Counted from the stretch's first letter, positions 22,618 through 35,100 are shown. The stretch is 64,000 bases of DNA from Hordeum vulgare subsp. vulgare (GCF_904849725.1 NC_058521.1:95218244-95282243), one strand, 5' to 3'. Notes: generated by a model not told the origin, from the letters alone. Program-made: numbers and translations.

Positions 22618-24269
22618 CACTAGTGTAGAAAATGCTAGCTATTGTCTGGCAAAAATGATCTTGATGCGGTGGACACTCGATGCCACCAATATGGCATCAC
22701 TTTTAGAAAATAGTGATGGCATTTGATGCCACACCAACAATAATTCACATGTTGATGGCGTGTCACATGGCTAACGCCAGTTATATGTTTATCCTACCGG
22801 TGTCGTGCGTTGTTGGCCAATGCCAGCAATTTGTTGTTTTTGATAATAAAAAAATATTACTTCAGAAACTATATAATTCATTCAACAAGACACTCCTAAA
22901 CTTGAGAGTTTAAACTTCACAAAAGGTACCAATCAACTAAAGATCCACTAGCTAGTTAAAGAACTACTCTTCATCAAGGATTAGGCTCAGCTGGCGAATC
23001 TTCTTCTGATTGCTCTCTCGTTTCTTTTTTAAATCAACAACTTCCATCTTGAGCTCATTCCTCTTTGCCCTAAGGAGTTTTATCTCCTCCTTCATGTTAT
23101 CCCTCTCCTCGATCAAGTTATCCCTCTCACCATCATATCATTTGACCTACTAACGACGTGAACACCCTTGGTGAGCAGTTCATCCCTTTCCTTCTTCAGT
23201 GAGACATTTTGTTCTTCCATATGTTTGATGACAAACTGTGATAGTTCTAATCAGTCCTTGTTGAACATGTCCAAATCGCACACCGATTCCTTTTTTGCTT
23301 CTAGAATTGTCCATTTGTCCTGATTCAAATTATGTACACAAGCAAATTCCCTTAAGTAGAAGTAATAAATCAACTACTACCTAAACATTGTAAGATTGAG
23401 ACATATGAAACTTTTGTATCCTAATACAAAAAGGCTTTAGAGGATAAATGTTGTAGGTAGTTTGGCAAACTAGTTGTATGAGGGCTCAAAACCTTATAAA
23501 GAGGTCATGCTTTCACATTTGCTCCTTCTTGTATTAACCATTGATATTCCCACTATAATAACATGAATGAACATATTGAACATTTTGCCTCTAAGAGCAT
23601 CCACATCATGTGAAATAACCATTGTTAAATTCATACTTTGACATTTAGTTCTAGTGACCAACTATGCACTGCTCGATATGAAGTTCAATTACATTATGGT
23701 GGACCCCTAAAATTACATTAAGATGGATACATACGAATACCAAACAACAAAATGTGGACACAATTTTCACAAGACATATATTTATGCAGTGCTCTACTTA
23801 AGTAACATTTGTATCAGGTGGAATAACAAGAAGATATTGTTTGCACAAGCATATAATAGAAGTATGATGGTGAAATGGGTGTGCGGCCGGAGCGATGGCT
23901 CACCGTCCCGCTCCAGATCCCACACGCTTTAGGGGAACATGAAGGGCGGGGCGACATCAGGTGGAGGCAACTGACATCGGGAGGGGTGGAGTCGGGTGGC
24001 GTGGGGGGGATCGAGAGGAGGATTGTGAAGGAGTGGGGAACGAGCGATGCTCAGAAGTGGGATATGAGCGTGAGACGAGTGAATCCGATACGAATATTTT
24101 TTGTGTGTGGGTAGGGCAGTTAAAATAGACTAGTGGTGGTGTGGTCCTAATGGCCTATACTAGTACAATCTCTACCAAACAGAAAACTGCAATTACCTAT
24201 AGTGTTAGACAAAATTGCAACACCAACACTAAGTTAGTAGCAATGGTATGCAAAAATCGGCTACACTAG
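22618..24269. mobile_element. Possible CACTA-like remnant
   Basis: The left end reads CACTAGTGTAGAAAATG and the right end CTACACTAG, with subterminal GC-rich phrases and a coiled-coil exon inside. The right terminus lacks the final TG of a perfect CACTA end, and no 3-bp duplication is clear. The type is therefore uncertain. Confidence 0.4.
22964..23319 (-). pseudogene. Coiled-coil exon fragment of a transposon-type gene
   Basis: On the minus strand, after an ATCAG acceptor at 23320, the frame reads DKWTILEAKKESVCDLDMFN and further on HMEEQNVSLKKERDELLTKG. After a frameshift comes a Lys/Glu-rich heptad segment (ERDNLIEERDNMKEEIKLLR) ending in TAG at 22966-22964. A stop also occurs shortly after the first segment. 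Charged coiled-coil ORFs of this kind accompany plant DNA transposons; the specific family is not identified. Confidence 0.4.
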
Positions 24270-24589
24270 CCCTATTTGGAAAATATATTGATGGCATCAC
24301 TTGGAAACGGCCCGCCATCAACATAAGTTGTGGCTAGCCATTTATCGACTACTGCATCACTCGTCGTCATCTGTAACCAGAGACCTCACAGAAACTCGTG
24401 TCCTAGTGTCTCTGGACAACCGGACAACACATGCAAGCACACCAGAGTGCATATATGTGGCCAGGCAACATCGTGTGCGCAAAGACCCTGTCCTAATTCC
24501 ACTTCTACAAATCCCCAAATATCCTGAAAAGATCAAAACGCCACTAGAAACACTTTTTCCGTTGCTGCAAGTCTCTGTTCCACCGTGAT

Positions 24590-25273
24590 CCCATGTCGAA
24601 ACCTTTTCTCGTGCCCTACCGGAGGAGGAATTAATCACGAAGGTCGTCTACATTAACCTTGCTGCCTCCATGATGATGTGTGAGCCCTGTTCAAGAATTC
24701 ATCAGATTAACCAGTTAACTTGTCGATTAATCCCTATTCATAGGGTTACCAAGTAGCCGTCAAACCGAAAAATTGTCCGATTAATTGATTAAATGGCCAA
24801 TTAAATTGTCAATTAGCCCATTAATCGCCTACTCGCCAGCCAACCGAGCAGCTACTAGTTAACGATTTCCTTAAGAATGTGTGTGAGTAGTCCACCATAG
24901 ACCTATGGGTCCATAGGTAGTACCTAGATGACTTATTCTCTCTCTGTGATCTTCAATATAATGTTTGTCATGATTCCCATGGTGACCTATCCAATGTAAT
25001 CCTATTTTATGGTGTGTTTCTTGGGAGCTGATGAATTGTCGGTTTATGATCAGAATATTCATTGAAAGTAACTGAGTCTCCTTTGAATACTATTATGCAT
25101 GATTATTATGGCTTCGTATTTCTCTCTGGTCTATATATTTTGTTTGTCCAACTAGATTGATTTATCTTGAATGGGAGTGGTGCGTTGTAGTGGGTTCAAT
25201 GTTGTGGTGCTCTATATACCAATAATAGAAGGGGACAAGACACATATTGTATTTTTGCTACTAAGGGTAAAAT
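24590..25273 (+). repeat. Gypsy LTR fragment, same family as the LTR at 50-1577
   Basis: Shared phrases with the inverse of 50-1577 include the GATGATGTGTGAGTAGTYCACC and GGGTCCATAGSTAGTA regions and the GATGAATTGT-GGTTTATGATC region. It is on the plus strand, diverged, truncated on both sides and interrupted by a MITE at 24685-24879. Its right edge meets the Tat-type LTR at 25280. Confidence 0.65.
24685..24879. mobile_element. hAT-type MITE (195 bp) in the gypsy LTR fragment
   Basis: An 8-bp duplication, TGTGTGAG, flanks it (24677-24684, 24880-24887), as expected for hAT. The interior is full of GATTAAT/ATTAATC phrases typical of a common grass hAT MITE. The terminal inverted repeats are short and imperfect. 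Confidence 0.65.
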
Positions 25274-26547
25274 GATGTGTGTCGGAGTCAAAACCGGCTG
25301 ATCTCTAGTAGGGGGGGGGGTCCAAACTGTGGTTCTAGGGTCGATGGGTAATAAGAGACGATGAAGACGGTGTTTTACCCAGGTTTGGGCCCTCTTGATG
25401 GAGGTAAATCCCTACGTCCTGCTCTTGTTGTTATTGATGGAATAGTACAGAGTACAGAGTTGATCTACTAAGAGATGGGATGTTATTGTCTAAACCCTAA
25501 TCATAATGATCTTAATGTGTCCTACGAGCTATGACCCTGTGGCTTATACAGATGCCACGGGTGCTAGGGATTACACAAGGTCGGTTACAACTGAAAAGAC
25601 CTCGATGACGCCTAGAGGGGGGGGGGTGAATAGGCTATTTAAAAACTTCTTCAGATTTGGCTTGAACCTAATGCGGAAATAAACTAAGAGGGTACTTGTC
25701 AAGCACAAATCCTAAATGCACTAGGCACTGCAACGTGTATCAACAACACGATCTACCAAGATGGACACAATACAGTTACTAACAAGCACAAGTAATTTAC
25801 ACAAACTTACTTGAGCTATATCACACGACAAGTAGGTGAACAACACAAGATACTAGATCACACCATATCAACACGATATATCAAGGGCTGCAAGTTATGA
25901 ACGTGTGGATATAGAGGGTATGCTTGAATGATTAATCTTGTACAAGAAATGGCCAACACAATATAATGAGCACAAGCAATATGCAATGTATGTATGCTCA
26001 AATAACACAAGTAAACCACAAGTAAGGAGTTAGGGTTAAGGATAACCAAGGTCACTGAGACGAAGATGTATCCCGATGTTCACTTCCTTGGAGGGAAGCT
26101 AGTCACCGATAGAGAGGTGGATGTTACCATGAAGGCACACCAACGCCACGAAGGCTCACCCTATTCTCCCTTTGAGATAACACCACGAAGGCGTTTCTCA
26201 ACCACTAGTGGCAAGCCTTTGAGGTGGCTTCCAAACCCTCACAAACTTTTCCGAGGGAAATCGCACGGATTGGTTCCTCTCCGAAGAACTGCTACCGCCT
26301 AGGAGTCTCCAACCTCCAAGAGTAACAAGATCACGGGGAATGCTCAAAAATTGCTCAAATCACAAATAGCTTGGGTTGAGAGAAGGAGAGGGAGACGATC
26401 TATCTTTTGATTGGAACAACTCTCAAAGGGGCTCACAAATGCTCTTGGGATCTAAGATTTGGAGTGAGCAAATGTGTGTGAGGTGGAAATGTGTTCTTAT
26501 GAGGATAAGGCTGTGTTGGGCAACCCTCTCACAAAGTGGGAGGGGGG

Positions 26548-26555
26548 TATTTATA
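26548..26555 (-). promoter_or_regulatory. TATA box of the minus-strand solo LTR
   Basis: TATAAATA on the minus strand, followed by a C-rich stretch. It lies about 50 bp downstream, in LTR orientation, of the nearest GGACGTCCG palindrome. Confidence 0.55.
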
Positions 26556-26599
26556 GCGTGGAGAGAAAAAGTGCCGTTGGGGACACTTTAAGTCACACA

Positions 26600-27110
26600 G
26601 GGTCCGGACGTCCGACAGTTGTCGGAAGTCCGGGCATCCGTGAGGGGTCGGACGTCCGACATGAGTCTGTCGTCCGGGGCCTGTAGATACGACTGAAACT
26701 ATTTTGAATTAAACAGCGACCGGACGTCCGACAGGGGTCGGTCGTGCGAGGCCTGTAGGTGTGCCTAAACATATTTGAATTCATGAGTATACGAACGTCC
26801 GGAGTGGCCCGGAAGTCCGTGTTATACAGCACAAGTTCTACTGGTGGTGGCTTCCGGATTTCTGATGAGTGTCGGACATCCGGTGGTCGGGCATCCGGAG
26901 GAAGCCGGATTTCCGAGATATAGTGCACACACTCTACTGGTGTTGACCTTCGGATTTCCGGAGCCTGGCCGGACGTCCGGCCCTCGGGCGTCCACAGGGA
27001 GTCGGATTACCGAGATATAGAACTCAACTTCTACTGGTATAGGATTCCGGATTTCCGAGGTAGTCGGTCGTCCGGCCCTCGGACGTCTGGAGGAAGCCGA
27101 ATGTCCGAGG
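26600..27110. repeat. Cluster of GGACGTCCG palindromes in LTR U3
   Basis: GGACGTCCG occurs exactly four times (26606, 26650, 26722, 26971). Many one- or two-mismatch variants, such as CGGACATCCGG, GGAAGTCCG, CGGATTTCCG and GGACGTCTGG, are spread between them. All keep the palindromic frame. Confidence 0.8.
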
Positions 27111-28320
27111 CACTGGTTCTGTTTAAAGATAACAGCAAAGCAGTGGAGATGTGGCCTGAGCAGAAAGTGATGATGTAGTTTGAGCAAGTTCATCGCAAAA
27201 CCTGTGATCCCCTCTTAGTAGTGCGGGATCCCTAAGGACTCAAGAATCATAAAAGAGTACTGATGATCCATACTTGAGTGTATACTTTTATTCGCTGATC
27301 ATCACTCCGCACAACTAACGTCAAAGGAACTGATACCTTTGAGTTAGCCCTTTCACCTGAGCTTGATGTTGTTGTTCCTTCTTGGCTCAAGTTGAAAGCA
27401 AGACATGATGAAGTCTTCAAGTAGCTTTCCCATACACAATGCGGAAAGCCTAGCTTATGTATTTATCTTCATTTGTCCACCATGTGTGAACATCCACAAG
27501 AATCAAGCATGTAGCGCTCAAGAATGCTTATCTTGATCTTGTCCTATCCACCATGTGAACATCCACAAGAATCAAGCATGTAGTGCTCAGGAATGCTTAT
27601 CTTGATCTTGTCCTTGTTAGCACATGAGATTGTCCTTATCAACACATGATCATTGACAATAGTTTCAATGATATATTCGTGCTGATCCACTTGAACTTGC
27701 ACACCACAATCTTGATGACGATCACCACTTGACGTCATCCTTCATGGGTTGTATGAGATCTTCCTTTTGACGCAAGCCCAATGGAAACACACCTAACCCC
27801 CACATAGGAGTCTCACAAAGACCATGGGTTAGTACACAAACACGTAATGGACAATGCTTACCATACCATGGGATCACTTGATCCCTCTCGGTACATCTTA
27901 TACGCTTTGTGTGTTGATCATCTTGATTTACTCTTTGTCTGAGATCTTGATCAACCTAGTGTTTCTATGACCATTCTTTGGATAATAACTTGAATAACAT
28001 CTTGGTCAACATATAAACTCCTTGAACCCAACAGATAGACTTCAAGAAGTGCCTATGGACAAGTGCTATAAATATAACTTAAAGCAACCATTAGTCCATA
28101 GGAGTTGTCATCAATTACCAAAACTACATATGGAGATATATGCTCTAACAACAACATAGAAGGAATATGCCGATTACTATATCGCCTTGGATTGTACTCT
28201 AAGTCCTCAGAAGAGTCCATCTTGAGTCAGATGCTTCTACTCATGATCGAACAAGCCCGGGAGTCCAGCCCATGAGAACAGGCAAGCGACCCAAGGACCC
28301 CTTAATCCCGGACTCCCCCA

Positions 28321-28880
28321 GTAGCCTCTGAACTGGCCTCCAACACCAAAATCTTCTTCCTTTGATGATGTCATAGGAGCTTTGACTTGTGAGTTGAGTT
28401 CTTCCATTCCTTTAACCAATGATAGCTCGTCTACCGATGACTTCCTCTCTTTAAATACACAGAAAATATGTATATATATATATATTTCGAGGCCGACTGT
28501 TTGATAATGAATAGCATCTCTCCTTATCCGAGAGGCTGCAGTTGGCCAGGGCCCGGATTTGTTGTGAAAGAGCGGTTCGAGGCTGCTTTACTGACACGTT
28601 CCATCATGGAGATCGTGCCCCTCTTTTCCAGGGATATGGTTTATGGTTTAGGATTATCCCATTCGCCCATAATCGCATGATTTTATTGGGAAGTGGCGGA
28701 GTTTATGATGCAGTGGTGGGGCCTTCGGTATTCGTGCGAGCCGTAAAAGGTAAGAACCGTCACCTCGGCCTCCTCACGCACCTCAGATCTTGCACATCAT
28801 CGCCATTCCCTGCTCCCAAAGCTGCAGCGCCCCAGCTCCCCTTCTTCTCCTAGCCTTCTAAATCCCTTCAATTGTCCGAC
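28321..28880. other. Outer Tat element: leader between LTR and antisense ORF
   Basis: The sequence GTAGCCTCTGAACTGG follows the LTR; on the minus strand this is where the polypurine tract should lie, but it is not well conserved. A (TA)n tract sits at about 28471-28488. Frames at 28468-28853 show no domain. Confidence 0.5.
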
Positions 28881-28884
28881 AATA

Positions 28885-29486
28885 GCAAGTGCGAGTTCAA
28901 AGGGCAAGTGGGAGGTCTCCTGTATCACAGAGAAGGACACTTTGGAGTTGAAGAGTTGTAGCTATCTTTCGAATAACATAGCCCACCGTGCATCGGAAGA
29001 GGACCAGGTTATCCCCGCCCTAAAGATGGGGAAAGAGTAGTTTTTGTTCCTCATTTCATTCGAGGCTGAAGTTTTCCCCTTCACCCATTTGTTCAGAGGG
29101 CCTTGTTCTACTATGGGCTTGACTTCCACGATGTCCCCCCGAACTCCATCACCCATCTTTCCTCCTTCATCACAGTCCGTGAGGCCTTCTTGCAGGTCCA
29201 ATCCCACTTCGGTCTGTAGTTGAAGGTTCTTAATGTCAAGCCCAAGGTCAATAATGGCGAGCACGATCCCTATGGAGGGGCGATGATCGACAAGCTCAAC
29301 GGGGCCACATGACCGAAGGGCACATTCATCGAGACCATCAAATCGTGGTAGAAGTAGTGGTTCAATATCACTGAGCGGCACAACACAGGCGAGGCAGCTC
29401 TTCCCACATTTAGATATGTCCCTCCCATGCGTCTTGTGTCCTGGACGGAAAATGCCCTAAATTGGGAGAGATTTAGGGGGGAGGCC
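28885..29486 (+). pseudogene. Antisense ORF of the outer Tat element, first exon, left part (PF04195-like)
   Basis: The frame opens KWEVSCITEKDTLELK and after a shift reads GERVVFVPHFIRG, FPLHPFVQRALFYYGLDFHD and ITHLSSFITVREAFLQVQSH. This is the 'putative gypsy type transposon' domain found in antisense ORFs of Tat-clade elements. Nonsense codons are frequent and several replace Trp, so the copy is dead. The frame runs into the AGGCC at 29482-29486 where the Athila element inserted, and resumes in phase at 51903. The strand is opposite to the element's gag-pol. Confidence 0.7.
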
Positions 29487-31014
29487 TGATACGTCCATTT
29501 TGCATCATGCTTTCATGTTGATATTTATTGCTTTTTGGGCTGTTATATTACTTGTGGTACCATATTTATGCCTTTTCTCTCTTATTTTGCAAGGTTTATT
29601 TGAAGAGGGAGAATTTAGGCAGCTGGAATTCTGGACTGGAAAAGGAGCAAATCCTAGTCCACTATTCTACACATCTCCAAATGCCCTGAAAATTTACGTG
29701 GATTTTTTCTGGAATATATTAAAAATACCGCGCGAAAGAACTATCGGAGGGGGCCCACCAGGGCCCCACAAGCTTGCCCACCGCCACCACCCCCCTAGTG
29801 GCGCAGGACAGACTTGTGGGCAGCCCACTGGCCCACTAGCCCCCCTCTTTTGCTATATGATGTGTCCTGGCCTGAAAACAATCATACGGGAGATTTTTCG
29901 TGGTTTCGCCGCCGCCACGGGGCGGAACTTGAGCAGATCGAATCTAGAGCTCCGGCAGGACGATCCTGTTGGGGAAATTTCCCTCCCGGAGGGGGAAATC
30001 GTTGCCATCGTCATCACCAACACTCCTCTCGTCGGAGGGGAGGCATCTTCATCAACATCTTCATCAGCACCATCTCCTCTCCAATCCCTAGTTCATCTCT
30101 TGTAATCAATCTTTGTCTCGCGACTCCGATTGGTACTTGTAAGGTTGCTAGTAGTGTTGATTACTCTTTGTAGTTGATGCTTGTTGGATTACTTGGTGGA
30201 AGAGTTTATGTTCAGATCCTTGATGCTATTCATTACACCTCTGGTCATGATTATGATTACATCTTGTGAGTAGTTACTTTTGTTCCTGAGGACATGCGAT
30301 AAGTCATGCTGATAATAGTCATGTGAATTTGATATTCGTTCGATATTTTGATATGCTGTATGTTGTTTTTCCTCTAGTGGTGTTATGTGAATGTCGACTA
30401 CATAACACTTCACCATATTTGGGCCTAGAGGAAGGCATTGGGAAGTAGTAAGTAGATGATGGGTTGCTGGAGTGACAGAAGCTTAAACCCCAGTTTATGC
30501 GCTACTTCGTGAGGGTCTAATTTGGATCCACTAGTTTAATGCTATGGTTAGACTTTGTCTTAATTCTTCTTTTGTAGTTGCGGATGCTTGCGAGAGAGGT
30601 TAATCATAAGTGGGATGCTTGTCCAAGTAAGTGAAGTACCCAAGCGCCGGTCCACCCACATATCAAACTATCAAAGTAACGAACGCGAATCATATGAACA
30701 TGATGAAACTAGCATGACAGAAATTCCCGTGTGTCCTCGGGAGCGTTTTTCCTCCTATAAGACTTTGTTCAGGCTTGTCCCTTGCTACAAAAGGGATTGG
30801 TCCACTTGCTGCACCGTTGCTACTACTTGTTACTTGTTACTTTTTGCTCGCTACGTTTCACCTCGCTACACAATCACTTGTTACCGCTACTTTCAGTGCT
30901 TGCAGTTATTAGCTTGCTGAAATCCGTTTATCAGAGCCTTCTGCTCCTCGTTGGGTTCGACACTCTTACTTATTGAAAGGACTACGATTGATCCCCTATA
31001 CTTGTGGGTCATCA
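29487..31014 (+). repeat. 5' LTR of the Athila element
   Basis: 1528 bp, TG...CA. Non-coding; open frames at 29500-30105 and 30588-30976 are chance and recur in the 3' LTR. Confidence 0.95.
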
Positions 31015-31025
31015 AGACTCTTTGC

Positions 31026-31042
31026 TGGCGCCGTTGCCGGGG
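31026..31042 (+). promoter_or_regulatory. Primer binding site, tRNA-Asp type
   Basis: TGGCGCCGTTGCCGGGG, 11 bp after the LTR, is the complement of the 3' end of a plant tRNA-Asp including CCA. This is the usual primer of Athila-clade elements. Confidence 0.85.
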
Positions 31043-31120
31043 AGTGAAGCGCCTTTGGTATGTGGAAATTGGTAAGGAAACATTTTTATACTGTGCTGAA
31101 ATTTATTGTCACTTGTCACT

Positions 31121-32179
31121 ATGGAAACTCTTCCTTTGAGGAGTTTGTTTGGGGTATCTTCACCACGAATGGAAGCATGAGGAGTTGCTCCTCAACCTGA
31201 TGTACCTACTGAAGGTATCTTTTATGAAATTCCTTTGGGTATGCTTGAGAAACTGCTAGCTAATCCTTTTATAGGAGATGGATCTTCACATCCAGACTTC
31301 CATCTAATCTATGTAGATGAAGTTTGTGGTTTATTTAAGCTTGCAGGTTTGTACGAGGATGAGGTAAAGAAGAAAGTCTTTCCTTTATCTTTGAAGCATA
31401 AGGCATTGACATGGTATAGGCTATGTGATGATGCTGGATCATGGGGCTACAATCGGTTGAAATTGGAAATTCATCAAAAGTTCTATCCTATGCATTTAGA
31501 ACATCATGATCGGAACTTTATTTATAACTTTTGGCCTCGTGACAGGGAAAGCATAGCTCAAGCTTGGGGGAGTCTTAAATCAATGATATATTCATGCCCC
31601 AATCATGAGCTCTCGAGAGAAATCATCACTCAAAACTTTTATGCTGGGCTTTGTCATGAAGATCGTACCATGCTTGACACTTCTTGTGCTGGTTCTTTTA
31701 TGAAGAAGGATATTGATCACAAATGGAATTTATTGGAGAGAATCAAGCGCAACTCTGAAGATTGGGAGCTGGAGGAAGGTAAGGACTCAGGTATGAATTT
31801 CCAGTTTGATTGCGTTAAATCTTTTGTTGAGACAAACACCTCTAGAGATTTTAGCGCTAAGTATGGACTTGACTCTGAGATAGTAGCTTCTCTATGTGAA
31901 TCTTTTGCTGCTCATGTTGAACTTCCGAAAGAGAAGTGGTTTAAATATCATCCTCCTGTAGAAAGCAACATAGCCAAAACCAATCTAGTTGAGGAGAAAA
32001 TCATAGCTTTTAGTGATCCTGTTGTTCCTTGTGCTTACACTGAGAAACCACCATACCCTGCTAGAATGAAGGATTATTCTAAAGCTCCAACTGTGATACG
32101 TAGGGGTTACATTAGACCACTTGCACCCCTGAGGAGATTAGAGTTGAACCTAGTGTTGCTATTATCAAAGATCTCTTAG
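31121..32179 (+). pseudogene. Athila gag (retrotransposon capsid), broken
   Basis: ATG at 31121 (METLPLRSLFGVSSPRMEA) is followed by a nonsense TGA at 31178, codon 20. The same frame then runs to about 32130. It contains the retrotrans_gag region: FPLSLKHKALTWY, FYPMHLEHHDRNFIYNF, ESIAQAWGSLKSMIYSCPNH. Gag packages the element RNA into virus-like particles. A frameshift near 32130 takes the protein out of frame, and the stop at 32179 is an artefact of that shift. Confidence 0.85.
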
Positions 32180-35100
32180 CCGAATACATAGATGGGCATG
32201 TTATTAAATTCTATGAGGACTCTGCTAGAATTGCTAAACCTCACGCGAAAGACAAGCACGGACCTGTAGTTGGCCTGCCCGTTGTTTCTATTAGGATAGG
32301 AGATCACTGCTACCATGGTTTATGTGATATGGGATCTAGTGTTAGTGCAATACCCCGTTCTCTCTATGATGAAATCAAAGATGAGATTGCGCCCGCTGAG
32401 AAGAACCCATTGATGTTACTATTATGCTAGCTAATAGAGACACTATTAGCCCTCTGGGAATTGTGAGAGACATAGAAGTCCTGTGTGGTAAGACGAAGTA
32501 TCCTACTGATTTCCTCGTCCTTGGTACTGCACAAGATAGCTTTTGTCCCATCATATTCGGTAGACCCTTTCTCAACACTGTCAATGCTCACATTGATTGC
32601 ATTAAGCAGACTGTCACAGTAAGTTTCGAGGGTGTGTCTCATGAATTTAACTTCTCCAAGTTTGGAAGACAACCCCATGAAAGAGAGTCGTCTGGTAGGG
32701 ATGAAATCATTCCTCTTGCCTCTATTATCGTACCTCTTACAGATCCTTTAGAGCAATATCTGCTTGAGCATGAAAATGATATGCATATGGAGGAGAGAGA
32801 TGAGATAGATAGAATTTTCTTAGAACAACATCCTATTCTCAAGAATAATCTGCCTATTGAACTGCTTGGGGATCCTCCCCCACCAAAGGGTGATCCCGTG
32901 TTCGAGCTTAAATAGTTGCCTGATACTCTTAAGTATGCCTATCTTGATGAGAAGGAGATATATCCTGTCATTATTAGTGCTCTCCTCTCAGCGCGCGAAG
33001 AGAAGAAGTTACTAAAAACTCTGAGGAAGCACCGCGCTGCTATTGGATATACTCTTGATGATCTTAAGGGTATTAGTCCTACTCTATGTCAGCCCAAGAT
33101 TAAAACCGATCCTGACTTTAAACCAATTGCTGATCATCAAAGGAGATTAAGTCCTAAGATGAAAGAGGTCGTCCGAAAAGAAATATTAAAGCTTCTGGAA
33201 GCAGGAATCATTTAACCTGTTGCTCATAGTGATTGGGTAAGTCGAGTACATTGTGTTCCTAAGAAGGGAGGTATCACCGTCGTTCCTAATGATAAGGATG
33301 AACTAATACCACAAAGGATTATTACCGACTATAGAATGGTGATAGACTTCCGGAAACTGAACAAGGCAACCAGGAAAGATCATTATCCTTTGCCGTTCAT
33401 AGACCAAATGCTAGAAAGGCTACCAAAGCACACACACTTCTGATTTCTAGATGGTTATTCAGGTTTCTCGCAAATACCTGTTGCACAAGCTGATCAAGAG
33501 AAAACCACTTTCACCTGCCCTTTCGGTACCTTTGCCTATAGACGTATGCCTTTTGGCTTATGTAATGCACCTGCCACCTTCCAAAGATGTATGATGGCTA
33601 TATTCTCTAATTTTTGTGAAAAGATTGTCGAGGTTTTCATGGATGACTTCTCCGTTTATGGGTCTTCCTTTGATGATTGCGTCAGCAACCTTGATCGAGT
33701 CTTACAGAGATGCGAAGAAACCAACCTCGTCTTGAATTGGGAGAAGTGCCACTTTATGGTTAATGAAGGTATCGTCTTAGGACACAAAATCTCTGAAAGA
33801 GGCATTGAAGTTGATAAGGCTAAGTTTGATGCAATTGAGAAAATGCCTTGCCCCACAGATATCAGAGGTATACGAAGTTTCCGAGGTCATGCTAGTTTCT
33901 ATAGAAGGTTCATTAAAGACTTCTCTAAGATTTCTAGGCCTCTTACCAACCTCTTGCAGAAGGATGTTCCTTTTGTTTTTGATGAGGATTGTGAGGAAGC
34001 CTTTGAAATACTTAAGAAGGCTTTGATAACCGCACCTATTGTTCAACCACCTGACTGGAACTTGCCCTTTGAAATCATGTGTGACGCTAGTGATTATGTT
34101 GTTGGTGCTGTTCTAGGACAAAGAGTTGACAAGAAGTTGAATGTCATTCACTACGCTAGTAAAACTCTAGACAGTGCCCAAAGAAACTATGCCACTACGA
34201 AGAAGGAATTTTTAGCAGTCGTGTTTGCATGTGAAAAGTTCAGATCTTACATACTTGACTCCAAAGTCACTATTCACTCTAATCATGCTGCTATTAAGTA
34301 CCTTATGCAGAAGAAGGACGCTAAGCCTAGGCTGATCAGATGGGTTCTCCTGCTACAGGAATTTGATTTGCACGTCGTTGACCGAAAGGGTGCTGATAAT
34401 CCTGTAGCAGATAACTTGTCTAGGCTAGAGAATGTCCTTGATGACCCACTACCTATTGATGACAGCGTTCGCGATGCGCAATTAAATGTCATCCGCACTT
34501 CACTTAGTGCACCGTGGTATGCCGATTATGGAAACTATATCGTAGCCAAATACATACCACCCAGTTTCACCTATCAACAAAAGAGGAAATTCTTCGTTGA
34601 TTTGAGACACTACTTTTGGGATGATTCTCACCTTTATAAGGAAGGAGTAGATGGTGTTATTAGACGTTGTGTTCCTGAACATGAACAGGGACATATCCTG
34701 TAGAAGTGTCATTCCGAAGCCTATGGAGGACACCATGCTGGAGATAGAACTGCCCATAAGGTATTGCAATCAGGTTTCTATTGGCCCACTCTCTTCAAGG
34801 ATGCCCGTAAGTTTGTCTTGTCTTGTGATGAATGTCAAAGGATAGGGAACATCAGTAAGCGTCAAGAGGTGCCTATGCACTATTCACTTGTCATTGAACC
34901 ATTTGATGTCTGGGGCTTTGATTATATGGGACCCTTCCCGAGTTCCAATGTGTACACTCACATCTTAGTTGCTGTGGATTACGTTACTAAGTGGGTAGAA
35001 GATATCCCCACTAAAAATGCTGATCACCACACCTATATTAAGATGCTTAAAGAAGTCATATTCCCAAGATTTGGAGTCCCTAGATACTTGATGACTGATG

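Larger units (their letters stand above)
25592..28150 (-). mobile_element. Solo LTR (2.56 kb), minus orientation
   Basis: Read on the minus strand it begins TGTTAGAGCATATATCTCC and ends GTCATCGAGGTCTTTTCA. It is flanked by perfect 5-bp duplications ACAAC (25587-25591, 28151-28155). There is no internal domain, so it is a solo LTR formed by LTR-LTR recombination. The same family occurs in the other orientation at 57061-59565. It contains a cluster of palindromic GGACGTCCG-like motifs (26600-27110) and a TATA box. Two near-identical phrases at about 27476 and 27547 form a short duplication. No coding sequence. Confidence 0.9.
25280..28320 (-). repeat. LTR of the outer Tat element, split by a solo LTR
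   Basis: The two parts, 25280-25591 and 28156-28320, together give about 477 bp. They begin TGTCGGAGTCAAAACCGG and end TTAATCCCGGACTCCCCCA, a start and end common to Triticeae Tat-type gypsy LTRs. The ACAAC target duplication of the inserted solo LTR marks the split. Confidence 0.75.

Noticed and set aside
29500..30105. 201-codon plus-strand frame starting with a hydrophobic stretch
   Set aside because: It lies wholly in the Athila 5' LTR and recurs, altered, in the 3' LTR at 50445-51017; LTR sequence, not a gene.
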